A stretch of DNA of 64,000 nt from Bettongia penicillata ogilbyi (lineage: Eukaryota; Chordata; Mammalia; Diprotodontia; Potoroidae). The translations under genes were made by a program, and so were the position numbers. The first letter of the stretch is position 1. The number at the start of each line of letters is the position of its first letter. The stretch is from assembly GCA_023548195.1 (NCBI GenBank), contig JAJHZJ010000221.1, positions 3,392,838-3,456,837 on the forward strand, given 5' to 3'. The notes under the pieces are model-generated. The model worked only from the letters and a program-made list of their open reading frames with translations. It had not been told where the DNA came from and made no database searches. Shown one piece after another: positions 10,641 to 21,194 of the stretch.

Positions 10641-12311
10641 GAAGGTGCTCTCTCATGGTTTTCCTACCTTTCTTCCCAGGTTAGACATTCCCCACCAAAA
10701 CTCCTCCCTCTCTGTGTTTCTCCATATATTTTCCTTCTACTCATGCTTACCCTTCCCCTCATCAAGGGACCCTCAGGTTGTCCTTACATCCATTGTTCTA
10801 CCTCTGCCAGTTCATCTTGTTTGCACATGCCCTCTCATAGTATTGAAGTAAGGGGCAGAAAGGCATAAAACCCATATAGAGGAAGAAAGGCAGACCACAT
10901 ACCTACTAGGCAGAGTAGCTACCAAATCGTCTTCCTCCCATCCTTGCCCCTCATCTCCCAGGCTGATCTCCAACCAAGACCCATGAAACAGAGGAGAGGG
11001 CAGATCCTGCAGACAAGCCTAGACTGAGAGAACAAGGGCAGGTACAGCACAAAGACACCTTAAACTCTTACCTATGGGGTGGCTATAAGCAAGCCCAAAC
11101 CTTAGCTTTTCTGGATTATTTTCTCTTTCCTCATTCCTCACTCTCTTCCTCTCCTTACACATTTCCTTCTTGGTTTCTGATCTACCTCTTGCTTTCTTTC
11201 CCTCCTGTTTGCCTTCTTGCTCTGAATGTCACCCCCTGTATTTTCTTTATGTCCCCTGTCTTCATTTCCATTTGGCTGTTCCTCCAGATCTCCTGCTCTC
11301 AGTTCTCTGCATTTCTTACCCCAGGCTTCCTTTGGAACTTATATAGAATGAAGAAAAAAACGCCCAATGGGGGTAGTAGTGGTGGTATTTTACGTGTGTG
11401 TGTGTGTACTAGCGTTGTTTTGTAATAAAACCTTGTTAATTAGAACCCACTTAATATGGGAGTGTTCAGTCAGAACTTTTGCTACATCCCATATTTACAC
11501 ATTTCGTATTTACAAGAAAGAAGCAAACCCCAAGAAAACAATCTATGATCTTTTGGATAGAAGAAATGAATGTGAGAGATGGAAAGGACTGACGGTCACT
11601 TAGATAATCTCTCAGAACGGTGAGCAAAGATAACTGATGTTTCCAGTGATTTCCAAGGTCCTAAAAGGAACTGAAGCGTCAAAGAGAGACTCAGCCATGA
11701 GCACAATACTGGTTTCTAAGAAGAATTTGAAGGGAAAAAGGTTTTCTGTCAAATGCTGATTTGAAAAAGGGAAAGTTTAAAAGGAAATTAAATTAATAAG
11801 AAACCTCAAATTTCTGTAAACATTCCAGTTTATCAAGGGTATCCTGAAAATAAACGGCATAGAGGATTTAATCTATCGGCATACCAGGACAAAGATTTTA
11901 AATACACCAAAACAATACTCTACATTTTTGATTCTTATACTGAAGAAAGGCATTTTTGCTTTTCCCCACTAGATGTCGCACAAGGTCAACAATTGTGACC
12001 ATTCTTTCTGGACAGTTGCATATATGTATATAAGGTCTCTTAGAATGGATGTCATTTCATTTACTTGAGGATCCCTCTCTAACAGGGGAGTTCTGGGAGT
12101 AAATGTATGCAACTCTCACAAAATGTCTTAAATATTGCTGCACACCAGACGAACCTAATTTGAAGCAAGCCCTGTCTGGAGTATAGTGTCTAGATTATAA
12201 ATATAATATCCAGAATGAACTGTGCTCTGCCCTGTTGAATTTGCTGAAAGGCAATGTTTAAGTATCACTCTTTAGGAAGAGTATCGATGGGCTTTTTAGG
12301 AAGGTTATTGA
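10641..12311. other. Unique sequence, pyrimidine-rich in part
   Basis: 10650-10830 and 11100-11330 are C/T-rich. The frames there (68-78 codons) follow from composition. A short GT run lies at 11395-11408. No gene or repeat recognised apart from the CTCF-like motif listed separately. Confidence 0.4.
11966..11979 (+). promoter_or_regulatory. CTCF-like motif, one mismatch
   Basis: 'ccactagatgtcgc' matches the CTCF core except for one G-to-T position. It points away from the minus-strand motif at 7472. Sequence match only. Confidence 0.35.
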
Positions 12312-12545
12312 TGGATGCAGTCTGGCATAGTGAAGAAAGAGCTGTCCTCAGAGTCAGGAAAACCTGGCCCCAAGTCTGGCCTTTGACACAGAGAACCTAG
12401 GCAATTCACTTAGTCTCTCATTACCCCAAACACTTCTCTTAGATCATAAATTGAAGAATAGTTGTTTAGCTGTATGAGATGAGGGAATTTCCTCAACAGA
12501 AGTTCCCCACACCAATAAAATCACCAATCTGCTGAAACAACACCA
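12312..12545 (+). mobile_element. THER1/MIR-type CORE-SINE
   Basis: 'agtctggcatagtgaagaaagagc', 'cagagtcaggaaaacctgg', then 'agaagttccccacaccaataaaatcacc' give the full left-to-right order of this family. Confidence 0.75.
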
Positions 12546-12639
12546 ACAAAATGTACAGACTCAAACATATCTAGAGGGGAAAGCAAAGGGGATAGATGGT
12601 GAAGGGTCTTAAGACACACCGCCCCCCTTCCCGATAATC

Positions 12640-12870
12640 AGTTGAAGGAACTAGAGGTGTTTAGCTTAGAAGAGAAATGACATGGTGTGAAAGGAATAAA
12701 TCTCTGCCTTCAAGTATTTGAAAGGATATCATTTGGAAGAGAGGTGAGATTTATTCTGCTTGGTCTTAGAAAGGACTGGTCAATTCTTGAGGTCCATTAC
12801 AACTCTAAAATCCCAGTTACCTTCTCCCCTCCGACCTCCCTTTCAGCTCCGAGAGTCTATGATCACAACT
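12640..12870 (+). mobile_element. CR1/L3 LINE 3' fragment
   Basis: 'ctgccttcaagtatttgaaagg', 'tcatttggaagagagg' and 'ttattctgcttggtcttaga' follow the amniote CR1/L3 3' coding end. The same region appears on the minus strand at 14285 and 18485. Confidence 0.65.
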
Positions 12871-13233
12871 CCATTGTGTCCTTTTTTTCCCACAGGTATG
12901 GGGAAACCAAGGTGTGACATCCAGGCTGAAGCTGAAACTGACATGTTGGCTTTACTGCAGCAACCAGCTTCTCAAGGGTTTCTCAGATCAATAAAATTTT
13001 CACTGAAAACTTTGCCTAAAATCAATTTCTTTAGGAATTTAGGAGGCACCCCAAGCTCAGTCTGATCAAGGAGATAAAAACAAGCATTTCCCTGACTGTA
13101 GGCAATATACATTATTGAAAAAGTCTCCCTTGAAAATTTGTTGGCATGTAATATCATAAAATGTGAAAGTGAAATGGAACTTTGATACTAGAGGTAAGTG
13201 AGTCATCCATTATTAATACAGCAAACTATTACA

Positions 13234-13268
13234 CACAAACACACACACACACACGCACACACACACAT
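13234..13268. repeat. (CA)n microsatellite
   Basis: About 17 CA units with one CG interruption. Confidence 0.95.
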
Positions 13269-13369
13269 TCCTCATTTATCACCAGCTACCTGGCTTTTGG
13301 ATAGGTATGTATAAGATGCCCTGAGTAAGGCACTTTCTGTCTTAATGGAGATCGTCACCTGCTCTGCAA

Positions 13370-13505
13370 TTTATAGTCTTGGAGAACTGCCTGGGGATAC
13401 AGAGAAATTGGGACAAACCCAGGGTCACACAGACAGTGCATATCAGAGGCCCTAGGCTTTACTGACACGGTCCAGTTCTTGATCCACCAGCCCATGTATC
13501 TTTAA
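13370..13505 (-). mobile_element. MIR-type SINE fragment
   Basis: The minus-strand core 'cccagggtcacacagacagtg' is followed by the tRNA-like part. Confidence 0.6.
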
Positions 13506-13549
13506 GGTCTTGGAGCAGAGCAGCTAAATATGGGCGTGCATGCATCTAT

Positions 13550-13700
13550 ATGTGTACATGTATATATATAAGAATATAATGCACATATGTGTATATGCAT
13601 ATATTTTCATAATGTATTTATAGTATTATCTTTATATATTTAAGTTTATAGAGTACAAATATATGTGTAACATACTTACACATAGTATTTAAGCATTTAA
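13550..13700. repeat. AT/TATA-rich low complexity
   Basis: Alternating 'tatata' and 'catatatgtgta' stretches. Confidence 0.7.
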
Positions 13701-13811
13701 ATGAATTTAAGGTAATAAACTTATTGAGGAAAAGAAAAACAAACCACTCTATGCATTGTATGTTCCAAATTTAAATATAAATTATTTTGAGATTATCTAC
13801 TCTTTTACAAG

Positions 13812-14047
13812 GGCACCTAGATAGGGAAGTAGATAAAGAGAGGCAGGTCTAGAGTCAGGAAGACTCATCTTTTTGAATTCAAATCTGGCCTCAGGCACTT
13901 GACAAGTCACCTAACCCTGTTTGCCTCAGTTTTCTCATCTGTAAAATGATCTGGAGAAGGAAATGGCAAACTTGTCCAGTGTCTTTGCCAGGAAAATCCC
14001 AAAAAGGGTCGCAAAGAGTTGGACATGACTGCATAACACAATAACTC
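13812..14047 (+). mobile_element. Marsupial tRNA-derived SINE
   Basis: 'gcacctagatagggaagtagat' head, 'gaattcaaatctggcctcagg', 'cctcagttttctcatctgtaaaatg', 'ctggagaaggaaatggcaaac', 'aaaagggtcgcaaagagttgg' and a 'cataacacaataac' end. The same family occurs at 22040, 41909, 42352, 56155 and 62300. Confidence 0.85.
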
Positions 14048-14284
14048 TTTTGCATTACCTGTGTTGTATCTATAAGCATGGATAATTAAGAGTTGACTAT
14101 GAATATGCATACAAACTCCTAGATCATCACATGGTATCTGCGGTATATCCCATCATTACAATATAAACAGTCATCTGGATATAACCAGATTAATTTTTTA
14201 AATGTTTTCACAAATATATGTTTGTTCTTAAGCAATTCATTCTATGTAATTATGTAATTCAATATATCTCACAAGATCACAAAA

Positions 14285-14640
14285 TATGTACGTTGGAGGG
14301 AGCTGTCCAGTTCAACCTGCTCAAAAAAGAATGCCCCCTACAATGTACCCTACCATGGTCATCCAGGCTCTCTCCTCCTGTGGATTTCCAAGAGAGGCGT
14401 CAGGAGCTCCCACCTCTTGAGGAAGCTCACTCCACTTTTGAACAGCTCTCTTTCCTGCTTCCTAACATAAGCTAAACTGGCTTCTTTACTACTCCTTCCC
14501 ACGGGCTTTGTTGCCTCTGGGGTCAAACAGAGTATAATCTCTCCTCCATATGACAGAATTTCAAACACTTGAAGACAGTTCTCATGTTCCCCCTGAGTCC
14601 TCCCTTCTCCAAGTGAAACATCTCTTTCAATCTAGGCACC
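14285..14640 (-). mobile_element. CR1/L3 LINE 3' end
   Basis: On the plus strand: 'gagggagctgtccagttcaacc', 'ccacttttgaacagctctc', 'gaagacagttctcatgttcccc', 'cttctccaagtgaaacatc'. This is the antisense of the CR1/L3 C-terminal pol coding region. Short frames over it are shadows. Confidence 0.7.
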
Positions 14641-15183
14641 TATAGGCTTTCTCTCAACAACTGAGTTTTGGGATTCAGTCGGGCTCTGGGAGCCTAACCT
14701 GCACCATTTTTGCCTATGGTAATTCTGAGGAGTAGTAACGTCTTTAGTCAGCTAGCAGGGTTATAGAGTGCCTGTCAGTGCTAGGAGGGGAGTAAAAAGG
14801 AGACACGTAGGGGGAAAGAAGTAAGCAGTGAGAAGAATAGAAGAGAAGGACAGGGGGAAAAATGAAGAAAAAAAGGATGAAGCAAGAGTGACTAGGGTGG
14901 CTCATAGAGAACATACCACGTCAAGAAGGGCAGGCGTCACCATGAAGTCTTTCTCCAGGGCTTTATCTTGGTGTGGAGATATTCCTGCACTCTTGAAGAC
15001 TTTGCCAGTGGAGTGCCAGCTCCACAAGGTATTCCTCAGATAGCAAGGTTTCAAGTACAAGCCCAGTGATGCTTTGTCAGCATCTGAGGACCAACCTTCC
15101 TAATCTCTGACAGGCTTTTCATTTTCACTCACAACTCTCAGAGAACACTTACAAAATTATTAGCACAAATTAAAAAAAAACCA
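14641..15183. other. Unique sequence, purine-rich in part
   Basis: 14790-14890 is A/G-rich. Nothing recognised. Confidence 0.45.
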
Positions 15184-15199
15184 ACAACCTAGAGTTTTT
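15184..15199. repeat. Target-site duplication, left copy
   Basis: 'acaacctagagttttt' is repeated exactly at 15750-15765 and flanks the inverted L1-type insertion. Confidence 0.85.
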
Positions 15200-15749
15200 T
15201 TAATAAAAATTTATTTTTTTAACTTTTTACATTCATTTTCACAAAATTTTGGGTTCCAAATTTTCTCCCCATTTATCCCCTCCCCCCACCCCAATACACC
15301 AAGCAATCTAATTTTCCCTATCTCCAATCTGCCCTCTCTTCTATCATCCCTCCCTTTGGTAAATGGTGAGAGATTAGAAATGTAGTGGGAGAAGAGAGGG
15401 TGAAATGGAATGGGGTAAATTATATCTCATTCAAAAGGCAAGCAGGAGACTTTTTAGTGGAGGGAAAAAGAGGAGAGCTGAGGAAAAAAACCAAGAAGTT
15501 TACCCTCATCACATTTGCCTAAAGGAAGGCATAAAATGCACACTCATTTTGGTATGAAAACCTATCTTACAATACAGGAAAGTGGGGGAGAAGGGGATAA
15601 GCAAGGTGGGGGGGGATGATGAAAGGGAGGGCAATGGGAGGAGGGAGCAATTTGAAGTCAACACTCGGGGAGGGACAGGATCAAAAGACAGAATAGAAAC
15701 AATGGGGGGCAGGATAGGATGGAGGGAAATACAGTTAGTCTTACACAAC
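15200..15749 (-). mobile_element. HAL1/L1-type 3' end with 5' inversion (twin priming)
   Basis: 15200-15357 is, on the minus strand, the last part of the same 3' UTR seen at 46360-46510 and ends in the A-rich tail. At about 15358 the orientation flips: 15358-15749 is plus-strand 3' UTR matching about 45736-46129 ('ggtaaatggtgagag' to 'cttacacaacacaac'). About 230 bases of the element are missing at the flip. Minus insertion, internal inversion, small deletion and a 16-bp target duplication together are the signature of twin-primed reverse transcription by L1 machinery. Confidence 0.9.
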
Positions 15750-15765
15750 ACAACCTAGAGTTTTT
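15750..15765. repeat. Target-site duplication, right copy
   Basis: Exact repeat of 15184-15199. Its first few bases could also belong to the element ('acacaac'), so the true duplication may be a little shorter. Confidence 0.85.
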
Positions 15766-15781
15766 AAGAATTAATATTAAA

Positions 15782-16018
15782 TAGAGGGCTGGACTTGGAA
15801 TAAAAAAGATCTGAGTTCCAATTCTGCCTCAGACATTTACAAAGGTGAAGGGACCTAACCAAGTCATTTAATCTGTTTGCCTTAGTTCGCTCATCAGTCA
15901 ATGGGGATAATAATGGCACCTTCTCCCAAGGTTGGGATATCAAGTGAGATAATATATATAAAGTGTTTTGCCAATCTTAAAGCATTATATAAATGTTAGT
16001 TATGTTATTATCTATGTC
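15782..16018 (+). mobile_element. MIR/CORE-SINE
   Basis: 'agggctggacttggaat', 'ttctgcctcagacatttac' and the tail 'gtgttttgccaatcttaaagc-attatataaatgttag' identify a MIR-class element. Confidence 0.75.
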
Positions 16019-16020
16019 AA

Positions 16021-16252
16021 AATGTTAGAGGCATTATGGATAGAGAGCTTAGCACAAAATTAATAAGAAGTGAGCTCGTCTCACTTTTGACAAATCATGA
16101 CCACATGACCCTTGGCAAATCACTTCTCAGAGTCCTAGGCTAGTCTGCAAAAGTCAACTGCAGAGAAGATTCTAATCTATATTGAGAGACGAAGTTCTCT
16201 CATCCAGCATTCTTTTATAACCCCATCCGTGAAATCACAGGTCTCATAAAAG
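16021..16252 (+). mobile_element. THER1/MIR-type CORE-SINE
   Basis: 'atggatagagagcttagcac', 'gacccttggcaaatcacttctcagagtcctaggc' and 'ccgtgaaatcacaggtctc'. It abuts the preceding MIR. Confidence 0.65.
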
Positions 16253-16520
16253 AAAAAAATCTGCCAACCCATCATTCCTGAGGAAATTTAAGGCATTCCA
16301 GAGGGTATTATTTGATGTAATTTGGTTACATCTAGGGCTCCAGTCTCCAGCTGCTTTCATCTTCCTCCTCTTCCTGTGTGAAATGGTCTTTGCCACAGAA
16401 CAATGTGGTTAGAATGGAGGGTGACTATGTTCATCTTTTGGTTTTTGAAATCACTAGCTGTATAGAGTACATTATTACTTTTTACTTCTTTGGGTTAAGG
16501 CATTGAGGGTCCCTCTTAAG
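16253..16520. other. Unique sequence
   Basis: No gene or repeat recognised. Confidence 0.4.
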
Positions 16521-16530
16521 ACAGATAGAC

Positions 16531-16586
<56 letters not shown>

Positions 16587-16600
16587 ATAGATAGATACCT
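16521..16600. repeat. (GATA)n/(GA)n microsatellite
   Basis: About 13 GATA units, a block of GA units, then more GATA. Confidence 0.95.
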
Positions 16601-16734
16601 AAATAGCTACATATACATTTATATGTGGATATGTGTGGATATCGGAAGGGCAACACAATGAGTATCAACCATTGGGAGAAATTAATTTCTCATATTATAT
16701 GGCCAATTTTCTGGGAGAAGGGGACTCAGGGCAG

Positions 16735-17318
16735 TCTTTTTAAAATAATACTTTGTTTTCCCCCCAATTACAAGTAAAAGTAATTTTTAACATTCTTATT
16801 TATAATTTTGAGTTTCAAATTCTTTCTTCCTCTCCCTTCCCCCTCTCTGAGACAGTAAGTAATCTGATGTAGGTTATACATGTGCAATCACGTAAAACAT
16901 GTTTCCATATTAGTCATTTTATGGAAGAAAACTCAAACCAAAAAATGTAGGAAAACAAAAGTGAAAAATAGTATGCTTTGGTCTGCCTTCAAAATCCATC
17001 AGTTCTTACTCTGGAGGTGGATAGCATTTTTCATCATGAGTCCTTTGGGATTGTCTTAGATCATTGTATTGCTGAGAATAACTAAGTCATTCCCAATTTA
17101 TCATCATACAATATTGCTGTTACTGTGTATAATGTTCTCCTGGTTCTGCTCACTTCTTTTCCATCAGTTCATTTGTCTTTCCAGATTTTTTCTGAAATCA
17201 GCTTGCTTGTCATTTCCTTTAGCAAAATAGTATTCCATTACAATCATATACCACAACTTGTTCAGCCATCCACCAAACAGATGGGCATCCCCTCAGTTCA
17301 GAACAGATAAGTTTTGAT
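16735..17318 (-). mobile_element. L1 3' end
   Basis: Antisense L1: the T-rich start 'taatactttgttttcccccc' is the A tail. It is followed by 'ggtggatagcatttttcatcatgagtcc', 'cagttcatttgtctttccag' and 'ccacaacttgttcagccatcc'. The same 3' end appears at 38515-39080. Short frames such as 17125-17310 lie in it. Confidence 0.8.
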
Positions 17319-17589
17319 GGTGGAAAGTAATCAAGAAAGATTCAAAAACATGATGTAATGAATTGTATGTTCAACAGGCAGAGAAAATCTGAGGGTGCTG
17401 AATATCTGGGTTGTGGGAAGAGAAAACGATGAAAAGGAAAAAGATGCTGACAGAGGAATAGAACATTTCTAAAAGCAGAGGGTTATGTCTCCAAATTTTT
17501 CTCCACATATACAAGTTAACTTCAGTCTGCATTTTAGGAATGGAAAAGGAGTATCTTTATCATTTGTGGAAACTTTCCCCAAGAACAGA

Positions 17590-17635
17590 TGTGTTTGTGT
17601 GTTTGTGTGTGTGTGTGTGACTGTGTGTGTATGCA
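17590..17635. repeat. (GT)n microsatellite
   Basis: Imperfect GT run just beyond the A-rich 3' end of the PFDN6 retrocopy. Confidence 0.9.
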
Positions 17636-17667
17636 TGTACTCACTGATGTTAGGTCCTCTGACTTTT

Positions 17668-18133
17668 ATTTTTTTCCCCAGTATTTTCATATTTCATTTG
17701 CCACAGTGCAGATAATCCACAGTCTTTCTCTACTTTATTCACTCCCCAACCAGAGAGGTCAAGCCTTTCCCTGTCTTGGTAGCTGGGGCACGCTAGAACT
17801 CCTGCTGCAACTGAATCAGGTCTTCACATTATTTTTCAGTCTGTTTCTCCAGGTCTCAGAACTGAGATTCGTATTTTTTCAAGCTGTGATATTCCTGTCT
17901 GTTGCCCACAGTAGCTTGAGCCTCCTCCACTTCCTGTCTGATCAATACTAGGCCCAGAAGCTTAAATACCACATTGGCTCCATCCAACAAAGATGACTCC
18001 TCTTTCACAATGTTATTTTCTGTCAGTTGTGCCTCCATTTTCTGTGACTAGACATAGACTTACTTAAGTCCTTTTCTAACTGTTGGTACTTCTCCAATTC
18101 CCCCTGAAGCTTTTTCTGTATCACCTTCACCAT
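17668..18133 (-). pseudogene. PFDN6: Processed pseudogene of prefoldin subunit 6
   Basis: Known role: PFDN6 is a beta-type subunit of the cytosolic prefoldin hexamer, which hands nascent actin and tubulin to the CCT chaperonin. On the minus strand the copy starts at ATG 18131-18133. It reads a PFDN6-like N-terminus (IQKKLQGELEKYQQL, DLSKSMSSHRK), shifts frame by one base near 18038, then continues MEAQLTENNIVKEESSLLDG and VVFKLLG. It loses a few residues before KYESQF, where a Leu/Arg codon region has become a stop near 17856. A second stop interrupts the tail, and the expected terminal stop position is 17759-17761. The span of about 375 bases compares with about 390 for a normal coding region. 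There are no introns; an AATAAA lies at 17734-17739 and an A-rich run near 17668-17684. It is therefore a dead retrocopy. Sequence upstream to about 18350 may be its 5' UTR. Confidence 0.9.
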
Positions 18134-18480
18134 AACATGGAGAAGGGCTTAGAAATGACAGGGAGTAGTTGCGGGGGGAGCTTCACTCCACAACCAGCAA
18201 CCTGGCACTGCCCTCTATAGAGTCCTGGGCCTCCTCCAGCCCTCCTTGGCCCCTACATGCACCCCTAATCCCCAGATGGGGAGAAAGATATTGAGCCACC
18301 TACAGTGTCCCTTTACTTTCTCCTATAACAGCCCCCTCCTCTGAATTTTAAATACCCTGTGGCATTTATGGGGGTCATAAATGCAAGCACAAGGACTTAG
18401 AACTGCTCCCATAATTCTCTCTGAGACAATAGGTAAGATGCAGCTATCACTGAGTCACTTGAGATACAATCATCACAAGA
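18134..18480. other. Possible 5' UTR of the PFDN6 retrocopy plus unique DNA
   Basis: The stretch is locally more GC-rich ('gcctcctccagccctcc') than its surroundings, which fits retrocopied 5' UTR sequence. The outer edge of the retrocopy and its target duplication were not found. Confidence 0.35.
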
Positions 18481-18484
18481 TCAC

Positions 18485-18994
18485 AAAATTTCTGAGTTAG
18501 AAGAAATCTCAGAATTCATTCAACTTATATCTGAGTAGGATTCAATCAACTCTAAACTATTACCTATAAGTGGTAACCTAGTCATCACTTAGCTAATTCT
18601 AGGGAAGGGGCACCCATTTCTTTCTGAGGGATTCCATTCTTCCACTTTTGAATATCTCTAATTATTAGGAAATTTCCCCTCTTGTCAAGTCAAATGCTCC
18701 TCCTCCCCAATGTAGTCCTAACTCTGCCCTCTCCAACAAGCAGAATAAATCCAATCCCATCTCCATCCAATATGACATCTCTTAAAAGCATCTATCATGT
18801 CCTCCCAAAGCCTTGTGTTCTCCAGGCTGAACTTTCCTAGTTCCTTTACATGTTCCTCACATGACATGGTTTCTTTTTCCAAACCATCCTGCCTTCCTCT
18901 AAAGATGTTAATTCTTAAATGTCCTCACTAAAATAGAGCTCTTAGAACTGAACAAATGTTCCTAATGTGATCTGTTTAGGACAGAGCAAAGCAG

Positions 18995-18995
<1 letters not shown>
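18485..18995 (-). mobile_element. CR1/L3 LINE, 3' part
   Basis: Antisense CR1/L3: 'gaatatctctaattattagg', 'tcatgtcctcccaaagcc', 'ctccaggctgaactttccta', 'tgatctgtttaggacagagcaaag'. It is split from its 5' continuation by the CTAT array. Confidence 0.75.
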
Positions 18996-19088
<93 letters not shown>

Positions 19089-19258
19089 ATCTGTCTGTCT
19101 TTCTGTCTGTCTGTCTGACTATCCATCTATCTATCCATTCCTCTATCTATTCATCCTCCCATCCATTTCTGTATCTAGCTATCTATCATCTATTCATCCA
19201 TCCACCCACCTGTCTCCCTATCTATCTGTCTGTCTATCCATCTATCTATTTATCTAAT
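18996..19258. repeat. Long (CTAT/CTGT)n tetranucleotide array
   Basis: More than 20 uninterrupted CTAT units, then degenerating CTGT, CCAT and TTCAT units. The 96-codon plus-strand frame over it is a Leu-Ser-Ile-Tyr repeat artefact. Confidence 0.95.
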
Positions 19259-19405
19259 ACCTCTCTTAATCTGAACACTATGCCTCTCTCAGAGCATTCT
19301 AAGACCTCATTACTTTACCTGGCTCCCCCATCACACACTATTGACTCATACTGACTTTGTTTTCCACTAACACCCTCAGATCTTTTCCGCGCAAATTCTT
19401 CATGA
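19259..19405 (-). mobile_element. CR1/L3 LINE, continuation
   Basis: 'ctgaacactatgcctctctcag', 'acactattgactcatactgac' and 'ctcagatcttttccgcgcaaattc' continue the CR1/L3 antisense sequence beyond the microsatellite. Confidence 0.7.
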
Positions 19406-19439
19406 TACATATCTAGCTTCAGACTTGTTCTTCTTGACC

Positions 19440-19600
19440 ACAGAGTACAGAACTGGGAGCAGATCATAGAAATTGTAGAGAGTTAGATTTTTGACTTTAC
19501 ACAAAGAAAGAGAACTATCCAAAGAGGTGCATTGGGGTAGTGGCTTCCCTCTCATTTCAACAATGCAGTCAGAAGCTGGATGACCATTTGTTTTGGATGC
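19440..19600 (+). mobile_element. CR1/L3 LINE fragment, opposite strand
   Basis: 'ggtagtggcttccctctc' followed by 'gcagtcagaagctggatgacca' is the sense strand of the CR1/L3 3' end, close to the antisense copy. The minus frame at 19400-19603 is a shadow. Confidence 0.5.
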
Positions 19601-19629
19601 CACTGGACAGATTATTAGTTGAATATGAG

Positions 19630-19880
19630 CAGGAGAGGCAGTGTGTTACAGCGGATAGAGAGCTTTCCTCAGACTCAGAAAGGCCTGGGTCTAGTCCTGC
19701 CTTTGACTCATCTTGGCTTTGTGATCCTGGGTAAGTCAGTTAACCTCTGAGAGTCCCAGACAACTTTCTGAGTTGTAGAATGCCTGCCATGTTGCTTGAT
19801 AGAGGAAGTTTCCATACTGGGAGTTCCCTAAAACAATTAAATCATAGATTCAAGCCAAAAATAAATGGACAGGACATGAC
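19630..19880 (+). mobile_element. THER1/MIR-type CORE-SINE, near full length
   Basis: 'ggcagtgtgttacagcggatagagagc', 'cctgggtctagtcctgcc', 'tgagagtcccagacaactttctgag' and 'gggagttccctaaaacaattaaatcatag' are all present. Confidence 0.8.
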
Positions 19881-21190
19881 AGCATCTGACATGTTGTAAT
19901 TCTGTGATTCTCTCTTCTGCCGCCGTCCTACTGCTACAAGACTCAGCAAAGGAACCCCTCCTCATAGGCATCAGTAACAACATTTTGACACCCCTCCACC
20001 TCCAACCTATGAGAATTATCCATCAGTAGCGACCCACCAGTCTTCTATATCACAACCGACCCTCCAGCAAGCCAGGAAGATTGGGTCCTAATCGAGACTC
20101 TTTAATTTGAGAAAACTTTTTGCATCTCTCTCAATTTCCCCAGATCTAACATGAAATCATACATACTGCGGATAAGTAACCAGTGTGTTTTGAAAGAGTA
20201 TTTTGATTTCTGGGAGTAAAATTTCCATAGCTGAGATGCTTGAGAAATTCTCAGACTTTGACATCTGTACTGTTGTTGGCTTCTACCAAAGATCCTACCG
20301 TGATACCTCTTTGCAGCCTAGAGATGACACTGCATTTTAATTTTTAGTGACACCTCTTGTTTTTTACCTACATTTCCCAATGATTCATTCCTCCTAAAGT
20401 CATCTCCCAGAGCTATCTCTTGTAACAAAACATAACAAAGAGGGAGAAAAATCTAATGCAACAAAGTAATATCAAAAAGTTCTCACATATGCAGGATTCT
20501 GTAATGAGAGCTGTATGCTAGGAATGTGTCTGCTCAGTCATGTCATGGCAATGTCATGATTAATAGATGATACCCAGTTGTGCTTCCTTGTTAGTTAAAG
20601 TTGGGGGATAATTCTTTGTTTTTCCCTCCCAAGCTTTGGACAGAGCAGGTCTTGGGAAACAGAAATTCTCTGATGCTCCCAGTGGACCAGATTGAGGGTT
20701 CCTTTGTTTTTGTGAACAAGGAAGGATCTCATTAATTCAAAATGGTGGTTCCCAATGAATCATGTTGATAAAATTTATGAAGCAGCTTTCTATCATGAAT
20801 AAGGAAAGAGCCCCTTATTTCAAAACTGATTTCTTTGGAAATTGCATTCCCTGTATTGACCTTCAAATTTTTCATAGCATGAAATGTAGAAGATAAGCTG
20901 TCATTTATAATACTCAGAGAGAGGGAGCTGAGAAACAGAGCTCTCTTTCTCCCCTATCTCTTCCCTTGTAAAGGATAGAGCAGTGGGGAGCATCCCAGTC
21001 CCTCAACTTCTCTTTGGTAAGAGTGAGTGGAAGGCTTCCCTTCTGAGGGGAAGAAAATTGACTAGAACTTTCTCTTCTTTTCTCCTTCCCTGCCAAAATT
21101 CAATAAGTCTCAACAGCCTTATGGCCATATAGGACCAACCAGTGGCAATAGCAATGCTTTCAGTCCAGTGTTTGTAGTTATCATCCTGGG
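19881..21190. other. Unique sequence, no gene seen
   Basis: No recognised repeat. The frames at 20914-21206 on the minus strand have no known domain. Confidence 0.4.
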
Positions 21191-21194
21191 AAAC

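Noticed and set aside
11366..11425. Short CpG or promoter-like element near the GT run
   Set aside because: No CpG cluster, TATA context or following exon.
13812..14047. tRNA gene, from the tRNA-like A/B boxes of the SINEs
   Set aside because: The tRNA-like part is fused to a SINE body and repeated across the window; no copy folds as a complete tRNA by eye.
18967..19257. 96-codon frame rich in Ser-Ile-Tyr-Leu
   Set aside because: It is a translated CTAT microsatellite.
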